A stretch of 10,726 nucleotides of DNA, from assembly GCA_026984715.1 (NCBI GenBank), contig JALSRO010000319.1, positions 1-10,726 on the forward strand, given 5' to 3'. The notes under the pieces were generated by a model. That model saw only the letters and a list, made by a program, of their open reading frames with translations. It did no database searches and was not told the origin of the DNA. The stretch comes from Chromatiales bacterium. Its GTDB lineage: Bacteria; Pseudomonadota; Gammaproteobacteria; Thiohalospirales; Thiohalospiraceae. The first letter of the stretch is position 1. Each line of letters starts with the position of its first letter. This document shows, one piece after another, positions 1 through 6,070 of the stretch. The position numbers and the translations under genes were made by a program.

Positions 1-1077
1 CTCGCGACGATGGCGAATGAAGGCTTCCAGCATCTGCTTGAGGTTGAGCAGCCGTGGCTGGCCATCCACCAGCGCCACCATATTTATACCGAACACACTC
101 TGCATGGAGGTATGCTTGAACAGGTTGTTGAGCACCACCTCCGGAACCTCACCACGCTTGAGCTCCACTACCATACGCATGCCGTCCTTGTCGGACTCGT
201 CACGCAGCTCGGAGATCCCCTCCAGCTTTTTCTCCTTGACCAGCTCGGCGATTTTTTCCAGCAAACGCGCCTTGTTTACCTGGTAGGGCAGCTCGTTGAC
301 GACGATACGCTGCCGGCCACTGTCCATCTCTTCAAATTCGGTGCGAGCCCGCACGTAGATACGCCCGCGTCCGGTGTGGTAGGCCTCATAGATCCCGCGG
401 GCGCCATTGATTATCCCGGCAGTAGGGAAATCGGGGCCGGGAATATACTGCATCAAGCCGTCGATATCGGTGTCCGGCTTGTCGATCAGCGCCAGACAGG
501 CGTTGACCACCTCACTCATATTGTGCGGCGGGATATTGGTCGCCATTCCCACCGCGATGCCGGCAGAGCCGTTGACCAGCAGGTTCGGAACCCGGGTCGG
601 AAGAATGGCCGGTTCATGCTCGGACTCGTCATAGTTGGGAACGAAATCGACCGTCTCCTTGTCGATATCGGCCAGCATGTCGTGCGCAATCCGGGCCATG
701 CGAATCTCGGTATAACGCATCGCCGCCGGTGAATCACCATCGACGGATCCAAAGTTGCCCTGCCCGTCAATCAGCATGTAACGCAGTGAAAAAGGCTGCG
801 CCATACGCACAATCGTGTCATATACCGCCGTATCACCATGGGGGTGATACTTACCGATGACATCACCGACAATACGGGCAGATTTCTTGTAAGGCTTGTT
901 CCAGTCGTTGCCCAGTTCACTCATCGCATACAGCACGCGGCGATGAACCGGCTTGAGACCATCACGTACATCAGGAAGGGCACGTCCTACGATTACGCTC
1001 ATGGCGTACTCCATATAGGAGTGCTTCATCTCATCCTCGATGTTGATCGGGAGAAGTTCTTTTGCGAATGATTCCAT
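1..1077 (-). CDS. gyrA: DNA gyrase subunit A, N-terminal part (cut by window edge)
   Basis: GyrA is the breakage-reunion subunit of DNA gyrase. With GyrB it introduces negative supercoils using ATP. The frame is open for 359 codons from the ATG at 1077 and runs off the left edge; full GyrA is roughly 850-900 residues, so the C-terminal DNA-wrapping domain is outside. The protein begins [18 protein letters not shown] and contains the winged-helix segment with [17 protein letters not shown] and the AAMRYTEIR active site. The catalytic tyrosine falls at residue 122 (codon 712-714), exactly as in E. coli. The quinolone-determining positions are Thr83 and Asp87. E. coli has Ser83, but Thr83 is wild type in Pseudomonas aeruginosa, so this need not be a resistance mutation. 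The gene lies downstream of cbbQ on the same strand, with 145 bp between them that hold a possible terminator and a promoter of its own. Confidence 0.98.
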   Translation of the reverse strand, partial: MESFAKELLPINIEDEMKHSYMEYAMSVIVGRALPDVRDGLKPVHRRVLYAMSELGNDWNKPYKKSARIVGDVIGKYHPHGDTAVYDTIVRMAQPFSLRYMLIDGQGNFGSVDGDSPAAMRYTEIRMARIAHDMLADIDKETVDFVPNYDESEHEPAILPTRVPNLLVNGSAGIAVGMATNIPPHNMSEVVNACLALIDKPDTDIDGLMQYIPGPDFPTAGIINGARGIYEAYHTGRGRIYVRARTEFEEMDSGRQRIVVNELPYQVNKARLLEKIAELVKEKKLEGISELRDESDKDGMRMVVELKRGEVPEVVLNNLFKHTSMQSVFGINMVALVDGQPRLLNLKQMLEAFIRHRRE

Positions 1078-1100
1078 CAGGTTTTTTTTCAGAATTCAGA

Positions 1101-1137
1101 TCCGATTATTGTATCACAATCGGAAAGCTGAAAGCTG
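1101..1137 (-). promoter_or_regulatory. Probable gyrA promoter, extended -10 inside an inverted repeat
   Basis: On the minus strand the sequence TGATACAAT occurs at 1108-1116: a -10 hexamer TACAAT (1108-1113) preceded by the TGn of an extended -10 element. No good -35 hexamer lies at the usual distance, which is compatible with an extended -10 promoter. A perfect 7-bp inverted repeat, TCCGATT at 1101-1107 and AATCGGA at 1118-1124, brackets the -10. The -35 area carries a tandem 7-mer, AAAGCTG twice, at 1124-1137. The promoter call is inferred from sequence only. Confidence 0.6.
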
Positions 1138-1173
1138 GGCACCATTACGGCGGATTCTGCAGATGGCAGAAAC

Positions 1174-1203
1174 GACAAAGCCGGCAGAATCACCGGCTCT
1201 GTC
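1174..1203 (-). terminator. Possible terminator after cbbQ
   Basis: A stem of AGCCGG (1179-1184) with CCGGCT (1193-1198) is extended by four more pairs (1174-1177 with 1200-1203) across one mismatch, with an 8-nt loop. On the minus strand it is followed by a T-rich but interrupted tract (TTTGTCGTTTCT). It begins about 20 bp downstream of the cbbQ stop codon and upstream of the gyrA promoter, where a terminator would be expected. The broken U-tract makes it weaker than the other terminators in the window. Confidence 0.5.
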
Positions 1204-1222
1204 AAGGGAGGGGGAAAACATT

Positions 1223-2023
1223 TCAGAAGTACATTTCAATGCTGTTATTGAGGGTATCCCGAATATCCACATCATCAGTAATCGGCTGCGTCAGCGCCAT
1301 CCGGCAGGCACGTTGCGGCGCGATCCCCTGCTTGATGAGTCGCGCAGCATATACCAACAGACGGGTTGAGATCCCCTCATCGAGACCATGCCCCTTGAGG
1401 TTGCGGGCGGTGTGGGCAATCTTGACCAGCTTGCTGCACTGTTCCCCATCCAGTCCGCTCTCCCGTTGCAGGATGGCCGCCTCGGTCTCCGCATCCGCAT
1501 AGTCGAACTCCAGCGCCGTGAATCGCTGTTTTGTTGACTGCTTCAGGTCTTTGATCAAACTCTGGTAGCCAGGATTGTAGGAGATCACCAGCTGGAAATC
1601 CGGATGCGCCTCAATCAGCTCCCCCTTCTTGTCCAGCGGCAGGGTGCGTCGGTAGTCGGTCAACGGGTGGATGACCACCGTGGTATCCTGGCGCGCCTCG
1701 ACGATCTCATCCAGATAGCAGATGCCTCCAATCCGCGCCGCCATGGTCAACGGACCATCCTGCCAACGGGTTCCCTCCTTGTCCAGCAGGAAGCGACCCA
1801 CCAGATCCGATGCGGTCATATCTTCATTACAGGCAACCGTTATCAGCGGCTTGCCCAGCTTCCAGGCCATATACTCGACAAAACGGGATTTTCCACAACC
1901 AGTCGGCCCCTTGATCATCACTGGCAAGCGCTCCCGATAGGCTGCCTCATAGAGCTCAACCTCGTCAGCCTGCGCCTGATAGAAAGGTTCCTGCCGAATC
2001 TTGAATTGCTCTTGCTCACTCAT
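1223..2023 (-). CDS. cbbQ: CbbQ, AAA+ ATPase of the RuBisCO activase complex
   Basis: CbbQ is a hexameric MoxR-type AAA+ ATPase. With the von Willebrand factor A protein CbbO it removes inhibitory sugar phosphates from RuBisCO; Acidithiobacillus ferrooxidans has a pair specific for form II enzyme. The 266-residue length is normal for CbbQ. Visible motifs are Walker A GPTGCGKS (39-46), Walker B ICYLDEI with Asp105-Glu106, a sensor 1 Asn150 in VISYNPGYQ, a likely arginine finger in KQRF (Arg167), and a sensor 2-like ISTRLL with Arg221. The ATG at 2023 is preceded by AGG about ten bases upstream. The gene follows cbbM by 133 bp, but an intrinsic terminator lies between them, so cbbQ is probably expressed by partial read-through or from its own weak promoter. 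The usual partner cbbO does not follow: gyrA comes next. NorQ- and GvpN-like ATPases are relatives, but the position beside cbbM settles the call. Confidence 0.95.
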   Translation of the reverse strand: MSEQEQFKIRQEPFYQAQADEVELYEAAYRERLPVMIKGPTGCGKSRFVEYMAWKLGKPLITVACNEDMTASDLVGRFLLDKEGTRWQDGPLTMAARIGGICYLDEIVEARQDTTVVIHPLTDYRRTLPLDKKGELIEAHPDFQLVISYNPGYQSLIKDLKQSTKQRFTALEFDYADAETEAAILQRESGLDGEQCSKLVKIAHTARNLKGHGLDEGISTRLLVYAARLIKQGIAPQRACRMALTQPITDDVDIRDTLNNSIEMYF

Positions 2024-2098
2024 CTCTAGTTACCTGCTTTGGTTGGGCGAAAGAGAACTTCAGAGTACCCACTCCCCTTCCAACACACTGCTACAAAC

Positions 2099-2128
2099 AA
2101 AAACCCCCGCATCTCGGCAGGGGTTTTT
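2099..2128 (-). terminator. Intrinsic terminator between cbbM and cbbQ
   Basis: AAAAACCCC at 2099-2107 pairs perfectly with GGGGTTTTT at 2120-2128, and three inner pairs (one of them G-U) can extend the stem on the minus-strand RNA. The A and T runs flank a GC core, so the structure can work on either strand; on the minus strand the T run is followed by GTTTG. It starts 28 bp after the cbbM stop and lies 75 bp before the cbbQ start. It should lower cbbQ mRNA relative to cbbM and protect the cbbM 3' end. Confidence 0.85.
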
Positions 2129-2156
2129 GCAACCAGATTGAAAGAAACTTCCGTAC

Positions 2157-3539
2157 TTACTTGTGTACGCCCAGCTTCTCCCGCCAGCCCGGGTAGAGCT
2201 TGTCGGCATCCCAGGAGAACGACTCGAATGCGCCAGCCAGCTCCTTGTGATCCTTCGCATACTCAACCAGGTCGACACCAGCCATCCAGGCATCGCGTGC
2301 CTGGCGCAGTGAAATAGCCCCGGCGGTACCGCCATCCTTGTGACCAAACGCACCACCGCCAGAGGTCTGGATGACGTTACAGTGACCCAGATTGTCGAAG
2401 AAACCGGGCAGCCGCAGCGCATTCATACCACCGGAGATGATCGGCGTGGTGGCCTTCATGCCCTGCCACTCCTGATGAAAGAACGGGCCGTCGGCGCTGT
2501 CGCGCTCCAGCATGAAGGCGATATTCTTGTCGGCTGCATCGCCCTCCATCTTACCGTAGCCCATAGTGCCGGTGTGAATTCCGGAGGCCCCACTCAGGCG
2601 GGACATCTTGCAATGGACAAAGGCGGTGTAACCCCGCTTGGACTGTGGAGAGGTCACGGCGCCATGCCCGGCACGGTGGTAGTGCAGGAACTGTTTCGGA
2701 AAGGCGCGCCGGCAAGTGGTCACGGCTGTGGGGCCTGCGACATAGCCATCCACCAGGAAGGCAACGTGATCAGCGTTCTCGGCAAAGGTTTCGAGAATGT
2801 ACTCACCGCGGGCAACCATCTCTGCCGGATCGTCAGCCGTGATGTTGGCGGAGAACAGCTTGGCCTCACCGGTCTCGTCCTGGGCACGGCGCATCGCATC
2901 TGCAACCAGGGCAATGGTCTGCTTCAGCGGAGAGAACACCTGGTTACCCTGCGGCTCGTCGTTCTTGATGAAGTCGCCGCCCAGCCAGAACTGATAGCAG
3001 GCATCGGCAAACGGCTGGGGACGCAGGCCCAACTTCGGCTTGATGATGGTACCAACCACCATACCGCCATTCTCAATCGGCCGGCCCAGCACTCGCCACA
3101 TATCCACGATGTTCATGGAGGGACCATCGAACAGGCGCAGATAGCGAGGTGGAATATAGAAATCCAGCATCTTGGAGTATTCCACATCCCCCATTCCCTG
3201 ATTATTACCGATGGTCAGGGTCAGGAACGAGGCCAGCATGGCACGCCCATCGATGATGTTGATATCGAACAGCTCCACCGGATAGGCGATCTTCATCAAC
3301 TCCTTGGCCTCGTCAATCTCATAGACGATGGCATCGACACCGCGGGTGAAGTCGTCAGTGGTACAGACCTCCACATTGGTACCAGTGGAAGACTCGGCGG
3401 CAAAATGCGCGGCGGTCTCCAGATAACCGCCATAACCCGCCTTGGGTTTCATGAGATAGGCACACAGGACATGATTGCCACCGGCAATCAGATCTTCCTC
3501 TTTCAGGCTCAGATCGGCATAACGGTTGGATTGGTCCAT
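2157..3539 (-). CDS. cbbM: Form II ribulose-1,5-bisphosphate carboxylase/oxygenase large subunit
   Basis: CbbM carboxylates ribulose-1,5-bisphosphate to two 3-phosphoglycerates, the entry step of the CBB cycle. Form II enzymes have no small subunit and none is encoded here. The 460 residues match the form II length and align with Rhodospirillum rubrum numbering plus one. Visible are Lys167 in TIIKPKLGL, the metal and carbamate motif [14 protein letters not shown] (187-200; carbamylated Lys192, Asp194, Glu195), His288 in HYHRAGHG, loop 6 Lys330 in GYGKMEG, and phosphate-binding SGGMNA (369-374) and [11 protein letters not shown] (393-403). Glu49 and Asn112 in the N-terminal domain complete the active site of the partner subunit. 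All catalytic residues are intact, so this is a true RuBisCO, not a RuBisCO-like protein. The start ATG follows GAGGAGA. The gene is divergent from cbbR and is the first gene of the cbbM-cbbQ unit. Confidence 0.98.
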   Translation of the reverse strand: MDQSNRYADLSLKEEDLIAGGNHVLCAYLMKPKAGYGGYLETAAHFAAESSTGTNVEVCTTDDFTRGVDAIVYEIDEAKELMKIAYPVELFDINIIDGRAMLASFLTLTIGNNQGMGDVEYSKMLDFYIPPRYLRLFDGPSMNIVDMWRVLGRPIENGGMVVGTIIKPKLGLRPQPFADACYQFWLGGDFIKNDEPQGNQVFSPLKQTIALVADAMRRAQDETGEAKLFSANITADDPAEMVARGEYILETFAENADHVAFLVDGYVAGPTAVTTCRRAFPKQFLHYHRAGHGAVTSPQSKRGYTAFVHCKMSRLSGASGIHTGTMGYGKMEGDAADKNIAFMLERDSADGPFFHQEWQGMKATTPIISGGMNALRLPGFFDNLGHCNVIQTSGGGAFGHKDGGTAGAISLRQARDAWMAGVDLVEYAKDHKELAGAFESFSWDADKLYPGWREKLGVHK

Positions 3540-3616
3540 TGCGGTTGTCTCCTCAAATGGTCTTGGAAAGAGTCAGAAGAGGTGCAGCGCCCCTCCCCTG
3601 AACGATGAAAGCAGCC

Positions 3617-3622
3617 AATATA
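3617..3622 (-). promoter_or_regulatory. Candidate -10 of the cbbM promoter
   Basis: Read on the minus strand this is TATATT, a 4-of-6 match or better to the -10 consensus. It would place the transcript start near 3610 and give cbbM a leader of about 70 nt. No good -35 is present at 16-18 bp; TTGTTT occurs at 15 bp. A poor -35 overlapped by a regulator site is typical of LysR-activated promoters. The call is inference. Confidence 0.45.
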
Positions 3623-3636
3623 ACGCCTTTTGAACA

Positions 3637-3686
3637 TAAACAACACTAAGATGTTTTGATTGTTACGATAATGAATCATTTATGAT
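3637..3686. promoter_or_regulatory. Probable CbbR operator region between cbbR and cbbM
   Basis: The region holds TAA-N7-TAA at 3637-3649, which fits the TNA-N7-TNA motif described for CbbR sites. It overlaps an inverted repeat AAACA-N9-TGTTT (3638-3656). Further toward cbbR are the 11-bp palindrome AATGAATCATT (3670-3680) and ATCAT-TT-ATGAT (3675-3686). Relative to a start near 3610 for cbbM these lie at about -27 to -46 and -60 to -76. That matches the activation-site and recognition-site layout of LysR-type promoters. The upstream sites also cover the cbbR promoter, which suggests autoregulation. Confidence 0.6.
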
Positions 3687-3697
3687 ATATTCAATCC
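3681..3697 (+). promoter_or_regulatory. Candidate cbbR -10 element and very short, Shine-Dalgarno-free leader
   Basis: TATGAT at 3681-3686 matches five of six bases of the -10 consensus, with TTGTTA at 3660-3665 as a possible -35 (spacing 15). A start about 7 nt beyond the -10 would leave only about 4-5 nt before the cbbR ATG at 3698. The bases just before the ATG (ATTCAATCC) contain no purine-rich ribosome binding site. Confidence 0.4.
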
Positions 3698-4651
3698 ATG
3701 CATCTGACGCTGCGTCAACTCGAGCTCTTCGGCACCGTAGCCCACCACCTCAGCTTTACCCGTGCGGCTGAACAGCTGCATCTCACCCAGCCTGCCGTCT
3801 CCATGCAGATCAAACAGCTGGAGAACAGCATTGGCTTACCGCTGTTCGAGCAGCTGGGCAAGAAGATCTATCTCACTGCAGCGGGCAAGGAGGTAGCTCA
3901 CTATGCCCGCAACATCTTTCAGCAGCTTGGAGAAATGGAACAGGTACTGGAACAGCTCAGAGGGATCCAGACCGGCCGGCTCGATATCTCGGTCGCCACC
4001 ACTGCCAACTACTTTGCCACACGGCTGCTGGCCGAATTCAATCAGCGTCATCGCGATATCACCATCAAGCTGGACGTGACCAACAGAGAAGGATTGCTGC
4101 GACAGCTGGAGCACAACGAGAAGGATCTCGTCATCATGGGCCGCCCACCGGAACAGATGGATCTGATAGCAGAACCATTCATGGACAATCCCCTGGTAAT
4201 CATCGCCGCGCCGAATCACCCTCTGGTGCTCAAAGAGAGGATCCCACTGGAGCAGCTGCAGGGTGAAATATTTGTGGTACGGGAGCAGGCCTCCGGCACC
4301 CGCAGCGCCATGGAGCGTTTCTTTGCGGCACGGAACATCACCCTGAATACCGGTATGGAGATGACCAGTAATGAGGCCATCAAGCAGGCGGTAGAGGCGG
4401 GTCTGGGCCTGGGGATCGTCTCCATCCACACAGTAGAACGGGAGTTGCATGCCAGACATCTGGTGAGCCTGAATGTAGAGGAGTTCCCCATTCTGCGCCA
4501 CTGGTATGTCGTCTATCGGCAAGGAAAACGGCTCTCCCCGGCTGCGCAGACGTTTCGTGAATTTATTCTGAAGCGAACCGGCCTGTCATCAAAGCTGAAC
4601 CTAGGGAACATGGCAGGCCAGTGCCCGGACGAAAATAACCGCCATGATTGA
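3698..4651 (+). CDS. cbbR: LysR-type transcriptional activator CbbR
   Basis: CbbR controls CBB-cycle operons by binding TNA-N7-TNA sites and sensing metabolites such as phosphoenolpyruvate, NADPH or RuBP, depending on species. The 317 residues fit the family. The N-terminal winged helix-turn-helix spans about residues 2-62 (LTLRQLELFGTVA, SFTRAAEQLHLTQPAVSMQIKQLE, IYLTAAGKEV), followed by a linker helix (about 65-90) and a periplasmic-binding-like effector domain from about residue 93 (GRLDISVATTANYF) to near 295. The last 20 or so residues are polar and probably disordered. The gene is divergent from cbbM, the classic CbbR placement. The start is constrained: an in-frame TGA at 3683-3685 lies five codons upstream, and the helix-turn-helix begins right after the Met. 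No Shine-Dalgarno sequence precedes it. Another LysR regulator is possible in principle, but the context makes CbbR by far the best call. Confidence 0.92.
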   Translation: MHLTLRQLELFGTVAHHLSFTRAAEQLHLTQPAVSMQIKQLENSIGLPLFEQLGKKIYLTAAGKEVAHYARNIFQQLGEMEQVLEQLRGIQTGRLDISVATTANYFATRLLAEFNQRHRDITIKLDVTNREGLLRQLEHNEKDLVIMGRPPEQMDLIAEPFMDNPLVIIAAPNHPLVLKERIPLEQLQGEIFVVREQASGTRSAMERFFAARNITLNTGMEMTSNEAIKQAVEAGLGLGIVSIHTVERELHARHLVSLNVEEFPILRHWYVVYRQGKRLSPAAQTFREFILKRTGLSSKLNLGNMAGQCPDENNRHD

Positions 4652-4907
4652 AGCGGTGAGCAGAGATGCCGTGTTCGAATCTCAGGCATCGGCCAAAACC
4701 AGAGCCACTCCGCCGGAACGATACCAACGATAATCGGAAAGGAAAGCAAAAAAGACTGGATAGCAGAGGGAGCAGAAACAGATCAACCGGCCAAAGCAAG
4801 CGCCACCAAGACAGCTGTTTCCCTCACCGCATCTGGCTCACATTCCCCCTGTCTGCAACACCGCAACAGCAGGGAAATCTCCACCACTTCAATATGATAA
4901 GAGCATA
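4652..4907. other. Intergenic stretch without a supported gene
   Basis: About 250 bp lie between the cbbR stop and the convergent terminator. The base composition is A-rich on the plus strand and lower in G+C than the genes around it. A 6-bp inverted repeat, GATGCC and GGCATC, occurs at about 4665-4690 with a 14-nt loop that includes TTCGAATC. A frame at 4666-4908 (plus) would give an 80-residue Lys/Arg/Asn-rich peptide of no recognisable family. This is most likely the untranslated 3' end of cbbR mRNA. Confidence 0.5.
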
Positions 4908-4935
4908 AAAAAAGCGGCCAACCGGCCGCTTTTTT
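4908..4935. terminator. Bidirectional intrinsic terminator between cbbR and fba
   Basis: AAAAAAGCGGCC at 4908-4919 pairs perfectly with GGCCGCTTTTTT at 4924-4935 around the 4-nt loop AACC. A GC-rich six-pair core is flanked by an A tract on one side and a T tract on the other, so each strand gives a stem followed by a U run. It serves cbbR from the left and the fba-ending operon from the right. The fba stop codon lies 19 bp away. Confidence 0.95.
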
Positions 4936-4953
4936 CTGAATCGAACCGCCAGA

Positions 4954-6018
4954 CTAGCTCACCTTCGGAGCCAGCTCGCCGCTCTCGTACTTCTTGTACA
5001 TCTCCTCCAGCGAGATGGGCTTGATCCGGGAAGCGTGTCCGGCACAACCGAACGCTTCGTAGCGCGCCTTGCAGATCTCCATCATCCCCTTGGTGGCCTC
5101 CTTGAGGAACTTGCGCGGATCGAAGTTGGCCGGATTCTCGGCCAGGTGGCGGCGGATAGCGCCGGTGGATGCCATGCGCAGATCGGTGTCGATATTCACC
5201 TTGCGCACGCCGTGCTTGATCCCCTCGACGATCTCCTCCACCGGAACGCCATAGGTCTGTCCCATGTCACCCCCGTAACTGTTGATGATCTGCAGCCACT
5301 CCTGGGGAACCGAGGATGAACCATGCATCACCAGGTGGGTGTCCGGAATGCGCGCATGGATCTCCTTGATGCGATCGATACGCAGCACCTCGCCGGTGGG
5401 CTTCTTGGTGAACTTGTAGGCGCCGTGGCTGGTACCGATGGCGATGGCCAGGGCATCCACTCCCGTCTGCTTCACGAAATCGGCTGCCTGCTCCGGGTCG
5501 GTCAGCAGCTGATCCATGTCCAGCTTACCCTCGGCACCGTGGCCATCCTCCTCGCCCATCTCGCCGGTCTCCAGAGAGCCGAGACAACCCAGCTCACCCT
5601 CTACTGAAACACCACCAGCATGGGCCATCTCCACCACCTTTCGGGTGACCTCCACATTGTACTCATAGGTGGACGGGGTCTTCATATCCGGCATCAGGGA
5701 ACCATCCATCATCACCGAACTGAAGCCGGACTGGATGGAGCGCAGGCAGACTCCGGGCTCGGAGCCATGGTCCTGGTGCATGGCGATAGGGATGTGGGGA
5801 TACATCTCGATGGCGGCCGAGATCAGGTGACGCAGGAACGGTTCGCCCGCATAGCTGCGCGCTCCGGCGGATCCCTGCATGATCACCGGGCTGTCGGTGG
5901 CATCCGCCGCCTGCATGATGGCATGCACCTGCTCCATGTTGTTGACGTTGAAGGCCGGCAGGCCGAAGTTGTTCTCCGCCGCGTAGTCCAGCAGCTGACG
6001 TAACGATATCAGGGCCAT
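4954..6018 (-). CDS. fba: Fructose-bisphosphate aldolase, class II
   Basis: This zinc-dependent aldolase joins glyceraldehyde-3-phosphate and dihydroxyacetone phosphate to fructose-1,6-bisphosphate. In the CBB cycle it may also form sedoheptulose-1,7-bisphosphate from erythrose-4-phosphate; in this setting it is often called cbbA. The 354 residues fit the class II CbbA-type group found in autotrophs. Visible are IAMHQDHG with His81, Asp83 and His84, the VEGELG loop (139-144), the GEEDG segment (155-159), GTSHGAYK with zinc ligand His198, MHGSSS with zinc ligand His232, and NIDTDLR (275-281), which binds phosphate. The start ATG is preceded by TAGGAG at good spacing. It is the last gene of the tkt-gap-pgk-pyk-fba block, 51 bp after pyk, with a hairpin at that junction and a strong terminator after it. 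Confidence 0.97.
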   Translation of the reverse strand: MALISLRQLLDYAAENNFGLPAFNVNNMEQVHAIMQAADATDSPVIMQGSAGARSYAGEPFLRHLISAAIEMYPHIPIAMHQDHGSEPGVCLRSIQSGFSSVMMDGSLMPDMKTPSTYEYNVEVTRKVVEMAHAGGVSVEGELGCLGSLETGEMGEEDGHGAEGKLDMDQLLTDPEQAADFVKQTGVDALAIAIGTSHGAYKFTKKPTGEVLRIDRIKEIHARIPDTHLVMHGSSSVPQEWLQIINSYGGDMGQTYGVPVEEIVEGIKHGVRKVNIDTDLRMASTGAIRRHLAENPANFDPRKFLKEATKGMMEICKARYEAFGCAGHASRIKPISLEEMYKKYESGELAPKVS

Positions 6019-6048
6019 TTCACACTCCTAGCTTGTTGAAAACAAAAC

Positions 6049-6070
6049 ACCCGCGCCAGAGACCGCGGGT
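6049..6070 (-). terminator. Intercistronic hairpin with T tract, pyk-fba junction
   Basis: ACCCGCG (6049-6055) and CGCGGGT (6064-6070) form a perfect 7-bp GC-rich stem with an 8-nt loop. On the minus strand GTTTTGTTTTC follows. The stem overlaps the last base of the pyk stop codon (6070-6072). It looks like an intrinsic terminator, yet only about 30 bp remain before fba, too little for a clear separate promoter. It may therefore be a partial attenuator or a 3'-end stabiliser. Confidence 0.65.

Noticed and set aside
829..831. Thr83 in GyrA as a quinolone-resistance mutation
   Set aside because: Thr at this position is wild type in several gammaproteobacteria, including Pseudomonas aeruginosa, so its presence alone says nothing about acquired resistance.
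2340..3608. 422-codon open frame opposite cbbM
   Set aside because: cbbM on the other strand has every RuBisCO motif. The antisense peptide shows no family features and no ribosome site that decides a start.
4638..4657. ACCGC/GCGGT hairpin at the cbbR stop codon as a terminator
   Set aside because: It has only five pairs, a 10-nt loop and no following T tract; the strong terminator at 4908-4935 accounts for cbbR termination.
4664..4700. tRNA-like 3' fragment (TTCGAATC loop followed by GGCCA)
   Set aside because: The T-loop bases match, but two of five T-stem pairs fail, the acceptor spacing is off by one, and no matching 5' acceptor or anticodon arm is found upstream.
4563..4799. Minus-strand frame with a hydrophobic N-terminus overlapping the end of cbbR
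   Set aside because: It overlaps the cbbR 3' end in antisense, has no supporting promoter or ribosome site, and its C-terminal half is simply the reverse of cbbR coding sequence.
4666..4908. Possible 80-residue gene downstream of cbbR
   Set aside because: The peptide is low in hydrophobic residues, rich in Lys, Arg, Asn and Gln, resembles no family, and the frame runs straight into the terminator. Chance is the simpler explanation.
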